Assembly (NCBI GenBank): GCA_030512335.1
Contig: JAULSU010000004.1
Location: forward strand, 5,146,001-5,210,000
DNA: 64,000 nucleotides
Source: Immersiella caudata
Taxonomy: Eukaryota; Ascomycota; Sordariomycetes; Sordariales; Lasiosphaeriaceae
Direction: 5' to 3'
In this document: positions 34,556-45,421 of the stretch, in pieces
Position numbering within the stretch: position 1 is the first letter of the stretch
Layout of the letters: the number at the start of each line of letters is the position of its first letter
Program-made: the position numbers and the translations under genes
The notes under the pieces: generated by a model
Told to the model about the DNA's origin: nothing
Seen by the model: only the letters and a program-made list of their open reading frames with translations
Databases searched by the model: none

Positions 34556-35770
34556 ATGGACCCCCTCAACCCCTCCCCAATCGACCCAAACCTCGCCATA
34601 AAATCGACAATCTGGATCTTTACCAGCGTCGCCGCCCTCTTCCTCGCCCTCCGACTCTACTGCCGTCGCCGCGGCTCCGGCTTCCATTGGGACGACACCG
34701 TTCTCACCGCATCATGGGCCGCCCTCTTCGGCTACGTCATCCTCGTCACCATCGTCCTCGACAAAACAGCCAACCAGGTCAACAGACAATCATCAGGCCC
34801 AATAAGAATAAGGCTAGAGGATATCAACACCATCGCCACACTCGGGCTATGCTCCCAGACATTGGCCATCACGGCACAGTCATGGAGCAAGACGTCGTTC
34901 GCGATGACTCTGCTGCGCATCTCGGACGGGTGGCTCAAACGCTTCCTTTGGTTCGTGCTCTGCAGTATGAACTTGCTGTTTGGGCTGCGGGCGTTGTTCT
35001 TATGGGTTGGGTGCCAACCCCTCGAGAAGGCGTGGCATCCGAGGGTCGGGGGGAGTTGTTGGGATTCATCGGTTGATATTGCGTTGGGGATATCGGTTGG
35101 CGGTATGTTTTATTCTGATGTCTGAATTTTTGGGAGGGGATAGGTTGTTGACAACTGCTTAGCATACTCGGGCGTGATGGATATCGTGCTTGCGCTGATT
35201 CCGTGGAAAATCATCTTGCCTTTGAAGATGAAGCCGAGGGAGAAGTTGGGTTGTGCTATTGCCATGAGCATGGGCATTTTGTGAGTTTGACAACCTCATT
35301 CTTCTCCGACTCCAGAGCGGGAATTTTTTAACCTTTTGACAAACAGCGCCGGCATTGTTACCTTCATTAAATGCTCTAAGATCCCGCTTCTTGGTGGCGG
35401 TGGCACCCGTGAGTGGTCTTCATCTTGGAAAAAAAAAAGGCGGTCTAGCTGATGTTTCATGATACTAGGGCAATTCCTGCAGCTCACGATCTGGGGCGTC
35501 ATTGAGCCTGCAGTGACCATCATGGCGGCTTCTGTCCCTGCGATGAGGGTCTTGCTCCGAAACACGGCCGCGAAACGGCGGACCCCACCGGAGAAGGGAG
35601 AGGAGGGGCATGAACTCAAAACAACCCCCCATGAAAACAAGCCTAGCAACAGTGCAGCAGCAACCTGGGGCAGCAGATTTGCCAGCTGGGCTAGCACGGT
35701 GACGACTCGGGGAAGCATAGCGGCCAGTACGGCACCCCTTACGCGGGGCTCTAATAATGCCCCGCGGTAA
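34556..35770 (+). CDS. PTH11-like / fungal rhodopsin-domain integral membrane protein
   Basis: Exons 34556-35102, 35163-35280, 35347-35408 and 35469-35770 give 342 residues. All introns (60, 66, 60 bp) have GT-AG ends and keep frame. Membrane segments include STIWIFTSVAALFLALRLY, ASWAALFGYVILVTIVLD, LWFVLCSMNLLFGLRALFLW, a segment at ALGISVGAYSGVMDIVLALI, AMSMGIFAGIVTFIK and FLQLTIWGVIEPAVTIMAA. The family signatures are the WDD motif after TM1 (GSGFHWDD), WxxWCQP-like VGCQPLEKAW, DIVLALIPW and TIWGVIEPA. Such proteins are candidate plasma-membrane sensors, some involved in host or surface recognition. The cytoplasmic tail is Ser/Thr-rich. No CFEM domain is present. Confidence 0.88.
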
Positions 35771-38230
35771 TCATAATTTCCTACCATCCCATCACCAAGC
35801 ACCGAGCACATTAGTGCCCAATCCACCACTTTGTTTCCATCATCCCCGCTGACAGCAGTGAGACGTAACACCCGGTCCGAGAAAGGGGAAAACCGCTGGT
35901 TAGGTTGGGATGAGACCCCCTTTAGGAATTATTGTATCGTTTTCCCAGCCTTTCTTGGTTGTGAGCCTACAGCACCAGGAACGATCCACATAACCGAAAG
36001 CACTCCGTATAGCTTCTACCGCGGCCTCACCTTCCCACCGATCCCAAAGCCAAAGGCGGCAAGCCTGTGCATTTGTTCAAGACTATGCATTTGGTACCCC
36101 TGTTCACCCTCTCCGTAATCGATGCCCATTATCCTTCTTCCCGATACGCCAACCATCCACCCAAAGCGGTACATGCGTGGCATTTGAGTGACCCTCCTGC
36201 CTCGCCCTGCTCTGGCCAACATAGAGAGACGTTCGAAATTCCCAAGCATCTGCGATTCGCAGACGTAGCAAACGACACCGGCCAGAGATCCAGGCAGTAC
36301 AGTAAGCACGGCCATTTGGCTAAGCAGATGTGGCCGATCGGGATGAAACTCATAACGGTGAGGAGCCCAATGGTCGTCTATGTGCAGATTTAATGGGTCC
36401 TGAATGTCTGAGCGGATGCATAAGTCACACTGGAGAGTAACGCCGGAAGAAACTTGGAGAGGGTTTCCAGCTTCATTTCCTCCATTCCCAACCCTCAAAG
36501 CCTCCACGCCTCCTGATCCTGCAAAAGCCTCCCCTCCCCCTCCCCCCCGGCCTTCCACCCTCCACACACTCCCCGGCTTTACCAGTGAGCCTGTTCTCCC
36601 TCTCTTCATCAAAACCACCACCGCCAATGTGATCGCCGCCATCAGAGCCAGTGTCCCCCGTGCTGCTCTCACAGGGTCCTTGAACACCGCGACGGCGATT
36701 ACGTAGCTGCTCGTGTTTCACCATCTGCATGACCCTTGGAACTTAAGACTATTGTCTTAGGGTAAGTGCGATTAAAACGGTGGAGGAGAGAAGAAGCAAG
36801 TCCGCACACTTTTTCTTTCTTTATTTTCTCTCTGACCCTCCTGACAGACAGCATTCCACAATCGTTTCGATCTTTCAATTTCCTCAGCAAGTTCTCAATT
36901 CCTGTTTCCTCAGTTTGCACGCTCCGGTCCTGTCCCCCACTCGCCGCCTGGGACGCAAGATGCCACAAAGCCCAAATCACAAACACCATGGAGGACATAC
37001 AGCAGAAGCCCTGTGCAATGGAATTGAATCTTGGCAGTCACATGTGTCGGTGACGTCGCGCTTGCATCTTAGGCCATGTTGGTGGCAATTGACACGGGTC
37101 TTGGCGCTCCCTGAATCGATGTAAACAAACCCCACAATCAATTAATCTTGATATCCATTCCTGCCCCACTCACCATCCGCCTTTTAATTATTTTCACTGT
37201 CTGAAGCTCATTCTCTTCGCTCTGCTCACCCCTTCGCTCGGTCACTTCTTCCTTCCGCCCCACGATGACCACTGGCAACGCCGCGACGGTTTTTTTTTTT
37301 GACCAATCGGGGCCCCCTAAAACGGAAGAAACGCGCCGTAGCTAGCGCAGTGTCATCATGGGCACCTCAGGAGAGGTCCTGTCATACCTCCACCTTGCTG
37401 TTTGGGCTGTTGATGTAGCGCAAAAGGAAGCTGTTGTCCATCATCTTTGAAACAACAGCGTTGGACTGCTACAGTCGTGAGATGGTGGCGGCGCACATGC
37501 CGATTTTAGGTAGGTTCGAGAGGACAAACGGCAACAATGCGCATTCAGGGGGAGTGGATCAATGCCCCATGAAGTTCTAGTTCGATAGAACAAAGACATG
37601 GGAAGCAACAACAACATAAAGCGCAAGGCAACGGCTTGGGTAGAAAAAATATGTACAGTTACTCCCACAAAGACATTGCCGAGAGAATAATGCTCGGCTG
37701 TCTATGATCTGCCGTCGCCCACACTTTCCACCGTCATCTCCCTAAAGCTGGAGATGATGAAACCCGAACATGATGGTCCGACTCTCCTAATAGCTCTCCT
37801 CCTTTCTCTGGCTATGTTCTCTGACATCCCGTCTCTCGCATCTCTCGCATCTCGCAGCGGTCCAGGAGCACACTCCTTCTAGTTGGCCTGCTGCACCCTC
37901 TGCATCACACACTCTCGGGCCCCTTCTCCGCGACTGGCCCCCCGTTTCCGCCATCATCTGTGCCATCGCTCTCTCTAACTCGCTTCTTCCCTGGTTTGGC
38001 CGAACCTTGTTTCCTCTGGTCACTGACCTCGCGTAACATCTCGGCCTTGTTTTTGTTCCCTCTCATGTTGGCTTCTTTCAGCTGTTGATGTTAATCACGT
38101 CAGCGGCGGGTTTCCAGTAATACGGGACTATCCGTACGTACACCCAGCTCATTCTTCGGAGAAGATGCAAACCGACACGCCTCGTTCGACGTGATCATGG
38201 AATACACGAATGCCTTTGACCTCTGACACC
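35771..38230. other. 2.5-kb gene-poor stretch with unresolved minus-strand frames
   Basis: Minus 36687-36016 (223 codons, beginning at a GTG, with the hydrophobic GTLALMAAITLAVVVLM) and minus 36998-36699 (99 codons, N-terminal hydrophobic stretch) could be parts of one small gene. I find no splice solution joining them and no known domain. A T13 tract lies at 37290-37302, and CT-rich stretches occur at 37.16-37.26 and 37.79-38.0 kb. Confidence 0.3.
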
Positions 38231-38881
38231 CTATTTTTCAGCCATTGCACTCTGAAGTTGCCTTGCCGCAAAAGTATGGTTGATGCCTGGCAGGTCGGTA
38301 GATGGTATCGAGCTTACCCTGCACGCGTTACAAACCTCGCCAAATCGTTCAGAGAACATATCGTACTCTTCGTACCCCCAATCTGTTTTGCACTCCTCAT
38401 TTCTGATCCAAGGGCGGAAGCCGAGCCGTCCGCAGTGCACTTTGGCTACCACGTCCTATCGGACTATCAGCTCGAGACTGGACAGGGTGACAGGAAGTTC
38501 GTTTACAACAAGTTCCCGCGCTAGGAACTCAAAGGCAAAATTGGACATCATCTTTAGACGTTTGACCTGGACGCTGTCGGGGTTGTCGATGAATGTCTTG
38601 GTGGGGCTTACGGTGAAGTCAACCATGGCCTCGAACAGCTGCTTGGCGTAGAGCTGTTTCAGAAGAGGGGTGGACGGGAAGTCGGCATCCTCGCTGCGAT
38701 CCCGGATATGCTTGAGGTCGTGGACCCGCTCAAAGTTCATCTTGACCCTCTCGAAGTGGTCATCGCCACGAATGAAACCAACCCATGCGTGATCTTCGCC
38801 TGCTGGTCTCATCAAGAGTTTCTCTATGTCGTCAGGCCGAGCTGGATCGAGGCCCGCGGCGGTATAAGAGCTCGCAGACAT
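38231..38881 (-). CDS. Hypothetical protein
   Basis: Exon 38881-38507 (125 codons from ATG) is soluble and charged, with HAWVGFIRGDDHFERVKMNF and LLKQLYAKQLFEAMVDFTV. A GTAAAC..GAGCTGATAG..ATAG intron (38506-38456, 51 bp) leads in frame to DVVAKVHCGRLGFRPWIRN and a Cys/Trp-containing tail that ends at 38231. A further GTAAGC donor in the tail (after CNACR) may alter the last residues. I do not recognise the family. There is no signal peptide or membrane segment. It sits alone in a gene-poor region. Confidence 0.5.
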
Positions 38882-39524
38882 GGCTGTGACGAAGAGCTCT
38901 GGGGTGGCAGAACAACGAAAAAGGGGAAAATACTTAGTAAGGGCACGCCTTGAGCGGAACTGTGCAGGTGGCTCGGCACTCTCAAGGATAAAATATGTTT
39001 GCTGATAATGATTTTAGGAGAAAGAGGAGAGCTAGAATGGAGGCGGCCCAGAAGGCTTTATAGGGGGTTCAACTCACTCGAATCGTCATCTCCCACTTCT
39101 CTTCTTCGGCGACTTTCTGTCAGGCCTTCCATCAACGGTGGAAACAAACAATGGCACTAATTGCTCTGCTCAGGCGGAAATCCCGAGGCAGAACCTTGAT
39201 AGAGGGGAGCAAACCCAAAGAAAGCACCGCGCTCGCCGAGAGTGTCTAAAAATGGGGGCAACCCCGTTTTGTGACTGTCGGGGCACGCACCACCCCCTCT
39301 GCCTTCACACCTCAGCCCACGCCTCACCCCATGTCCGCAACCTCGTTTCCCAACACACCCACTGACAGTCTTCTCCTCCAGTGCCTTCTGCAAAATGCCA
39401 TCGCGCCATTGCAATCTCTCGTCTTCCACTTTCCAGCCCCAAAGAGGCTCAACGTCTTGGCAATGCCTCAGTCCCCACACGTCAGCCAAAATTCCAGCTG
39501 CATCCACCATCAACAAGATCCACA
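38882..39524. other. Intergenic, no gene seen
   Basis: Upstream flank of the hypothetical gene. Frames on both strands are Pro/His-rich and unsupported. Confidence 0.4.
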
Positions 39525-39625
39525 GCGTCAATGGTCTAGTGGTTAGGATTCAACCCTTCCAAAATCGAGGGGAGGGGAGAGGACGGGAGAGGACGGGAGA
39601 GGACGGATGTTCGATTCCCTCTTTT
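39525..39625 (+). pseudogene. tRNA-like remnant (Gly/Glu-type 5' half with A box, displaced B box)
   Basis: GCGTCAATGGTCTAGTGGTT at 39525-39544 continues with AGGATTC, forming a normal acceptor 5' strand, D arm and A box. It is followed by an anticodon-loop-like CTTCCAA (UCC, Gly, if U33 is the first T). The 3' half does not pair. Instead a purine-rich repeat intervenes, then a T-arm/B-box-like GTTCGATTCC at 39609-39618 and a T5 pol III-type terminator at 39621-39625. I cannot fold it into a valid tRNA, so it is a pseudogene or a tRNA-derived element. Confidence 0.4.
39577..39606. repeat. 10-bp tandem repeat, 3 units
   Basis: Three perfect copies of GAGAGGACGG lie between the A-box and B-box halves of the tRNA-like remnant, preceded by a related GGGGAGGGGA. 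Confidence 0.85.
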
Positions 39626-39856
39626 TGTCGACCCCTTTTTACCAAAACGACATGTCGAGAATCGTGTGGCCCCTTGGCGTTTGGAACTGTCGAGCATGCA
39701 GAGGAGAGAAGATGAAGTTCGAAACTTTGGCGACAACTAGCTTGTGCAACACACTCTCACAGCGCTTCTGGAGCCTACGACGGCCTTGGTCGCTGGTGTT
39801 TTTGTCAGTACGATGATCAAACTTACCTTCTGGTCCTGGCATTGAAGATCAATTTC

Positions 39857-40945
39857 TCAAGATGGCGCTGTCTTCCTCGGCTGTCCCTTCGCCACAACCA
39901 CACCAATTGGCATGTCCGCCAAGTGGGGAGGGGCACACCGATGTGATTCAGATCCGGTTTCCTGCCTCCCTCTGGTCTCTAGGGCCAGAAGTAGACCGAT
40001 AACGATTGCGAGGCTGGTCTTGCTACCTCCTTCGGTCTTGAGTTTTGCATCACTCCGTTCAAGGATAGCTCTTGGGTCCAGGATGTTGAACTCATCGACA
40101 ATGGCTCTCTTGATGAGAAGTGCGCAGTATTTCTGGTCTCTTAACGAGGAGGGGTAACCCCCCAGGTGCCCGTTATGGCAGACTTCATCCCAGACTTTGG
40201 GCGAATGCGACACGGGCCCGTCTCCTTAGCGGAGAAAGAGTTCATGTCGTTGGTCGAACTCGGCCATATCTTTGATGTTGTTGACGATGGGTGCCATGGT
40301 CCTGTGGAATTAGGGGTCAGCCGCAGCTCCCTCGGCCGCAGTGTGTAGGGTCGCCCACTACTCAACCTTGTTCTGATTACTTGTTTCTGGTTCTGGTCTT
40401 GGACTGTGTTGCACCCAGTCAGTGGCTATCAGTCCAAGAGAGAGGGGATCTTACACCGAGCTTATTTATGGGACCAGCAGCTAGGCGATGGCTGACTGCC
40501 GAGTTAAACATATTATACACTGCCGCCTCGGAGGTCTGTGGCCGCCACCAAAAATCAGCAAACGGAGGAGCAAGAGAATGCGTAAAGCAGGAATCCTACA
40601 TGAGCTGCTGGTATTTACTTTGCAGGTCTCGATGGCCGCGTTGAAACGCTGAGTGAACGGCTTATATTCCTCTTACTTCCAGTCGACATGCTCGATCAAG
40701 AGCCATGTCTCGAGGCCGGGCCCGTCTCGATTGGCTTTCATCGTGGCTTCCTAGCAAAGAATCAACCGTTGACGGTGAGTCATCTCGGTAGCTTGTTGAA
40801 AGGCCCACTTACCAAGATGTTTAGCGAGATCTTTGTCCAAGCGCCTGCTCCAATGTCGCCTGGGTTGGGTACGGCGATAACATTTTTGCTGCAGCCTACA
40901 AATAGGCCGCTCGAGGATGTGAACCTGGCGTGGTTGATAAAGTTT
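39857..40945 (-). pseudogene. Decayed multi-exon gene with in-frame stops
   Basis: Coding-like pieces on one strand are interrupted by nonsense codons. One exon reads KANRDGPGLETWLLIEHVDW, then Lys, TAA, and continues EEYKPFTQRFNAAIETCK (about 40750-40630) after a good acceptor. Downstream, MAPIVNNIKDMAEFDQRHEL (from 40299) runs to FLR, TAA and stays open through HSPKVWDEVCHNGHLGGY and SLAIVIGLLLALETRG to a stop at 39857. Both stops could be CAA-to-TAA changes. The family is not recognised. Exon borders are approximate. Confidence 0.45.
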
Positions 40946-41433
40946 TAAGAGGCATTTATAATTTCGAGGAGAGAGGAGCGTCCTGTTAAAGTGATCTCAA
41001 GGAATAGTGTTCCTCGAGAGGGAAAAGAAAAGGGGCCGGATTGCCGAGGGAGAAAAAAAAAACCCCCCCCCAGCTCTGGCGTCAATAAACCGCCCCGCAC
41101 GCAGTTGGGATAAGCATCCACTCAGACGAAGAGCACCGGACTGTGGAAAGTCCATTTTTACGGTTAATCGTACCCAGGTATGAATAGAAGATGAACGCTT
41201 GCCGAAATGAAAGTGATGGTGTCCAGAATCTCAAAGGTATGGGTGCGAATAAGGGTTAGAGCACCGCAAGCTAGTCCATTATATTAGGGAAGGGCGAACT
41301 GCCCGGCATCGGACGTCCCGACCGATACCGCGCACCTAGGGTATCTACCTCCCAGAAAGAAGAAACTAGTTGCCCTCTACCATCAACAGTATTCTGAAAT
41401 TTACGAGGTAGATGCGGGTGTTCGTCTCTTTTC

Positions 41434-42149
41434 CTACTGGTAAAAGTCGGGGAACTCGGACTGAGGGAGCAGGCGGTTCTGGATAATCTGCCACTCTTGC
41501 GGGAAGGCGTCCAGCTCCTATCCAGCTGCCACGGGCGGCGCTGGGGTACAATGAGCATCGGCAGGCGTCTCGGTGGCGGCCCCTGCAACCCTCGGCCGGT
41601 TAGACGGTCCAGCCTCGGCCTGGTCATCACCGCCATCTGTTGACGTAGCGGCTGAGACGCGCTTCAGCTTCTCGCACTTCAGGCACTAGGGAAGAGAAGA
41701 TCGCAGTGGGCGCGCATGACGGACTTCTGGGAAAGTAAAGAAAGTCAGCCCCTGTACCCAAGCTGAAGGCAGGTATGCCAAGTCATGTCTTACCAGGATT
41801 CTCCATGACAGATGATTGCGAGCCCTGCCAGCAAGAGCCCTCACTCTGGCTAATTGATCGCCTTCAGAATCCAGAATGCTGGTTTCATCGAGGATTGCAA
41901 CTTGGATGAGTCTTGCATGCTCTTTTTGGTCTTGCGCGGTGAAATGGTATCCATCTGCGATGGCCTCCTCGACGCTTCACGGGGGGGGGGGGGAGGGAGG
42001 GGCTTATCTCCCTCTCTGGTTTATGCTTCCATTTGTGCCTCATATTGTTCGAGACTGGCGATGTCATCGACAATCACCCTGGCAACCTCTTGCGCGGCGG
42101 GCAACTGGGTGTCGCCAGCTGAGGCGTCCAGTTCGGAATCGTCAGCCAT
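41434..42149 (-). pseudogene. Decayed hypothetical gene with stops and a poly-C disruption
   Basis: ATG at 42149 gives MADDSELDASAGDTQLPAAQ and ends at TAA after 42 codons. Across a C-rich homopolymer (G13 on the plus strand at about 41980-41994) a shifted frame resumes with AIADGYHFTAQDQKEHARL and LARVRALAGRARNHLSWRIL, then a GTAAGA donor. Beyond it, KCEKLKRVSAATSTDGGDD reaches a TAG, then ELDAFPQEWQIIQNRLLPQS reaches another TAG at 41434. The order of pieces is consistent with one ancestral gene. Function is unknown. A homopolymer sequencing error could explain one break but not the stops. Confidence 0.45.
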
Positions 42150-43279
42150 GATGCTGGTGAAGGCGAGATGTGGTCTCGCCAGCGGCGTGGTTGTGAAGAG
42201 GGAGAAGGAAGACGACGAGAAGGCGCGAGCTGAAATTTTCGTACATCAAAACAACGCGCTTCCCAGACAGACCAGTTCCGCGCTAGTCACGAAAACCCCG
42301 AATCGATTAACTGATGGACGCCGTGAGACCTGGGGAAGCTTCGTCCCAAGTTCTCAAGAAGACTGAGGTGGTCAAAGCACGTATGATGCCACCATCACCG
42401 TTTCTCGCTCCCATTTGGGCGACGTTGACATGCCGTTGGACGAAAGGGTCTCGAAAAGTTTCTCTCCCGGAGGGGCCTGAGCCAAGATCATGGCGAGAAT
42501 AATAGAAAGTATTCCCAGTAGGTTGCTACGAGCAAGTCGATAAGATGATGCAAGGAGCCCGAGGAGGCTGTTCCCCGTCTGCTGGGGAGACACTCAAAGA
42601 CGAAAAGTTAAATAACCCCGTAGCTCGCAACTTTGGGGGCACATTTGGTGATTCTGAGGACTGAGAAGCCTTACGCCCAAGGAAAGGGCACAAAACCAAA
42701 GAATATATTACCCCGGGGAACTGTTTCAGTCACTCTGCATTTGCGCTGGATGACGATAAACCCTCCAAGCAAGTGGTGTGTCAAACTACCTAGTCATAAC
42801 CGCAAACAACTTCAGAAGTCGCAGAGAGTAAAATGGCCCTAACGGGAATCAAAGGCATGATGAAAAAGTAGATTACTGGATGCTCTGGAGATATATGCAA
42901 ACATACAAACCTGCAAAGTGAACATGACCTGGTTGTCCTCGTCTTCACTGGGAGCGAAAGCTCGTTGCCGCAGCCCACCAACGCAGGCCAATGTCCTTGT
43001 CTCGAACAAAGACCGAACACCCCACCAAAGGGCATGCGTAGTGTCCCGCCAACCTTTTCGGAAAACGCGGACAAGAAGAATCGTGGACAAAGACTCTTCA
43101 TCATCGTGGCGGTCTTTGCATTTAAAACAACGCGATGGTCGATTCTCAAATCACCGGTTTCACTGGACGGCTTTGGATACTCTTGCTCCCTTGAATCGAC
43201 CTCGAATCGTTGCTCTGAGAGGTACCTTGTCATTGCTCAAAACTTCCAGTGTCAATCTGGACAAGATCGAATATTCAGG
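42150..43279. other. Intergenic, no gene recognised
   Basis: Short overlapping frames on both strands between the decayed gene and the small membrane ORF. No domain or repeat was seen. Confidence 0.4.
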
Positions 43280-43444
43280 ATGTCGAGCCAGCCATACACT
43301 GACGGCATGATCGATCTTGAGCTGGGCGACATGGACGAATCCCTGCAGGGGTGGGCTGCTGCGCTGCGATTCCTTGCCTTTTGCGCCCTTGTTGTCCTCT
43401 ACTATTTTGTGATCAAGTGGTGCATCCCGCCTGAGTTCCGCTGA
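43280..43444 (+). CDS. Small single-pass membrane protein, hypothetical
   Basis: The 54 codons read MSSQPYTDGMIDLELGDMDE, then an amphipathic stretch, then the membrane segment ALRFLAFCALVVLYYFVIKW and a short polar end. An acidic N-terminus followed by one hydrophobic helix near the C-terminus suggests a tail-anchored protein. The frame stays open upstream for about 100 codons without recognisable features, so the ATG at 43280 is a choice. It may be part of a longer spliced gene. Confidence 0.4.
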   Translation: MSSQPYTDGMIDLELGDMDESLQGWAAALRFLAFCALVVLYYFVIKWCIPPEFR

Positions 43445-44133
43445 GCTCGAAGTAACCTGCCGAGGTGCAATCGCATCAACTCCTGGCCTCGAATTGAAGA
43501 AAGAAAATGAAGATCAAATTTTTTTCCCCCATAATGTGTGCACTGTAAACCCTAACCCAATCTCACCTCGTACGATGCGCCCCACTTTCCCCAGATTTTT
43601 CGCGCCTTATCGCGGCTCGTGGACGATGCGACGCGTTTGATCGCCATTTATCCCGCCATCTGACATCCGGAATTCCCTCCTCTGAAACCCCGGCCGTGGC
43701 TTGGAGCGCCGTCCTCCGATATCCCTCTGCCCTTTCGCAGTTGACCCCTTCACTCGTGCCCTCCCACCCACGCTCCCAAAGGCCAAGCGGATGACGATAA
43801 GGCGCGCGATCCGGCCACGTGCCGTGCAAACGAGCGAAACCCTGCATGAACTCCCGCTTCCCGCCGGAATGGCTTCCAAGAGCGATCCGAGAGTAAGGAT
43901 CAATCCTACCACCCCTGAGGGGACCCCCAAGCGAGGATCCCATACAAGAAGAAGGGTGGCGGCTCCCCCCCGCGATCGCGCGCTGTGTTTTTGCCTCTCG
44001 CAAAGCCCTGTCGTTGATCGATTCCCTTTTCGTCCTCTCCTTTCCTTTCCTACTACGTATTTTGTAATACTTCTCTTCGAGGCTCTTTACCGCTCGCTAT
44101 TTTGGAAAGGACTGGTCCATCCACTCGTTCAAG
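43445..44133. other. Intergenic upstream of GH131 gene
   Basis: 689 bp holding the GH131 promoter. Overlapping Arg/Pro-rich frames on both strands are not supported. An AAACCCTAACCC motif at 43547-43558 resembles a telobox but is a single short match. Confidence 0.45.
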
Positions 44134-45127
44134 ATGCCTTCGACTTTGCTTCCCTTTGCCTTCTTCGCTGCCCTGGTGGCCGGCCAGGTCTGCGATCTGC
44201 AGTTCGACGCCCGTGTCCCCGACGATCTGGGCGTTGCAGGCCTCGATGGCGTCAACGATGTCTTTAGCAACGCCTTCGTTATCGGCGAGGGTCTTCAGTT
44301 CAGCCAAGTCGTCCAACTGCCCAATGTCGACCAGGCTTTGGTATTCTCTCCTCACCCCTTGCTCTCTCTGCCAGAGACTAACACTGTCAGTTCGACGTCG
44401 AAGCCACCATCGCCGTCGAGGTCACCATCAACGACGACTCCATCTTCAACGGACAAACCGCCTTCCGCCGCGCCGAGCTCCTCCCTGCCAGCAACGACGG
44501 CGCCGACGACTCCACCGTTGGCATCAAGTCCATCCACTTCAGCGTCATGAAGTCGGACGCCCGACCCCTGAACCTCTCCCACGAGTACCAACTTGCGTTC
44601 CTGGAGACGGCCGACTTCAGCGCCACGCAATTCACGCTCAAGACGGGTACAATCCTAGGCGTCCAGACTGCGGATCCGGATACGCTGCAGATTTTTGGAA
44701 ACAGCAACGACAACCTGCTGTTGTTCTCTGCTCCGTTTACGCCGGGTGTATTCCACAACTTTGCGTTGACGTTGGATTTCGATACTCTGTATGTTCCCTC
44801 TCTACCCCTGAGATACCCCTGAGAATGGGATGCCTTTTTGAGATGATCTCAGCTTTCTACGGAGACTCTGCTAACATTCTGAACTTCAGCACCACTCGTG
44901 TCTTCTACTCCCAGGGCAACGCCGCGCTCAAGTCCATGGGTCAAGTCCTCGTCAACGACGTCAGCGGGCGCGGCCAGTTCCACTTTGGTCTGCTCAAGAA
45001 GCCCGTCAACCCCGGTGCGGATATCACGGTGGAGGGAGACCAGCCGGCGGGTATTGACGAGGGCATCATTTTCGGGAGCATCTTCCAGGAAGACACGATT
45101 GTGGGCTGCATTAGCTTGTCACCATAG
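44134..45127 (+). CDS. Glycoside hydrolase family 131 beta-glucanase, secreted
   Basis: Exons 44134-44340, 44391-44788 and 44890-45127 give 280 residues. Residues 1-17 (MPSTLLPFAFFAALVAG) form a signal peptide. The mature protein follows the GH131 pattern: VEVTINDDSIFNGQTAFRRA, ELLPASND, GIKSIHFSVMKSDARPLNLS, HEYQLAFLETADFSATQF, TLQIFGNS, FTPGVFHNFALTLDFDT and SGRGQFHFGLLKKPVNPG. The last residues are GIIFGSIFQEDT. Family members cleave beta-1,3/1,4/1,6-glucans and are fungal-specific. There is no carbohydrate-binding module. The second intron (101 bp) is longer than others in the window. The length fits a single catalytic domain. Confidence 0.9.
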
Positions 45128-45421
45128 GTTGTTCAAGGTCTCGGCGATTGGAGAAGACGTTGGTTTGGAGAGTTTGATGACATGTTATGATATCCCATCT
45201 AGTCGTAGTAGTAGTCGTAGTATTCGCTGGTTCTGATCTTCGTAGTAGTCATTTGGTTGGAATAGAGGAAGAAAAATGAGCATGATCTTCAAACGACACC
45301 CTGATGCGTCGTACCCCTGAAACAGACAACGATAAAATGCTCCATTTTCAACACCCTCTACAACACAAGAGAGCCTTTCCTCAAAAAAAACTCAAAAGAT
45401 ATCCCCCCCCCCATCATGACC

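Noticed and set aside
43547..43558. Telomere-like AAACCCTAACCC
   Set aside because: Only about one and a half units; too short to call an interstitial telomere.
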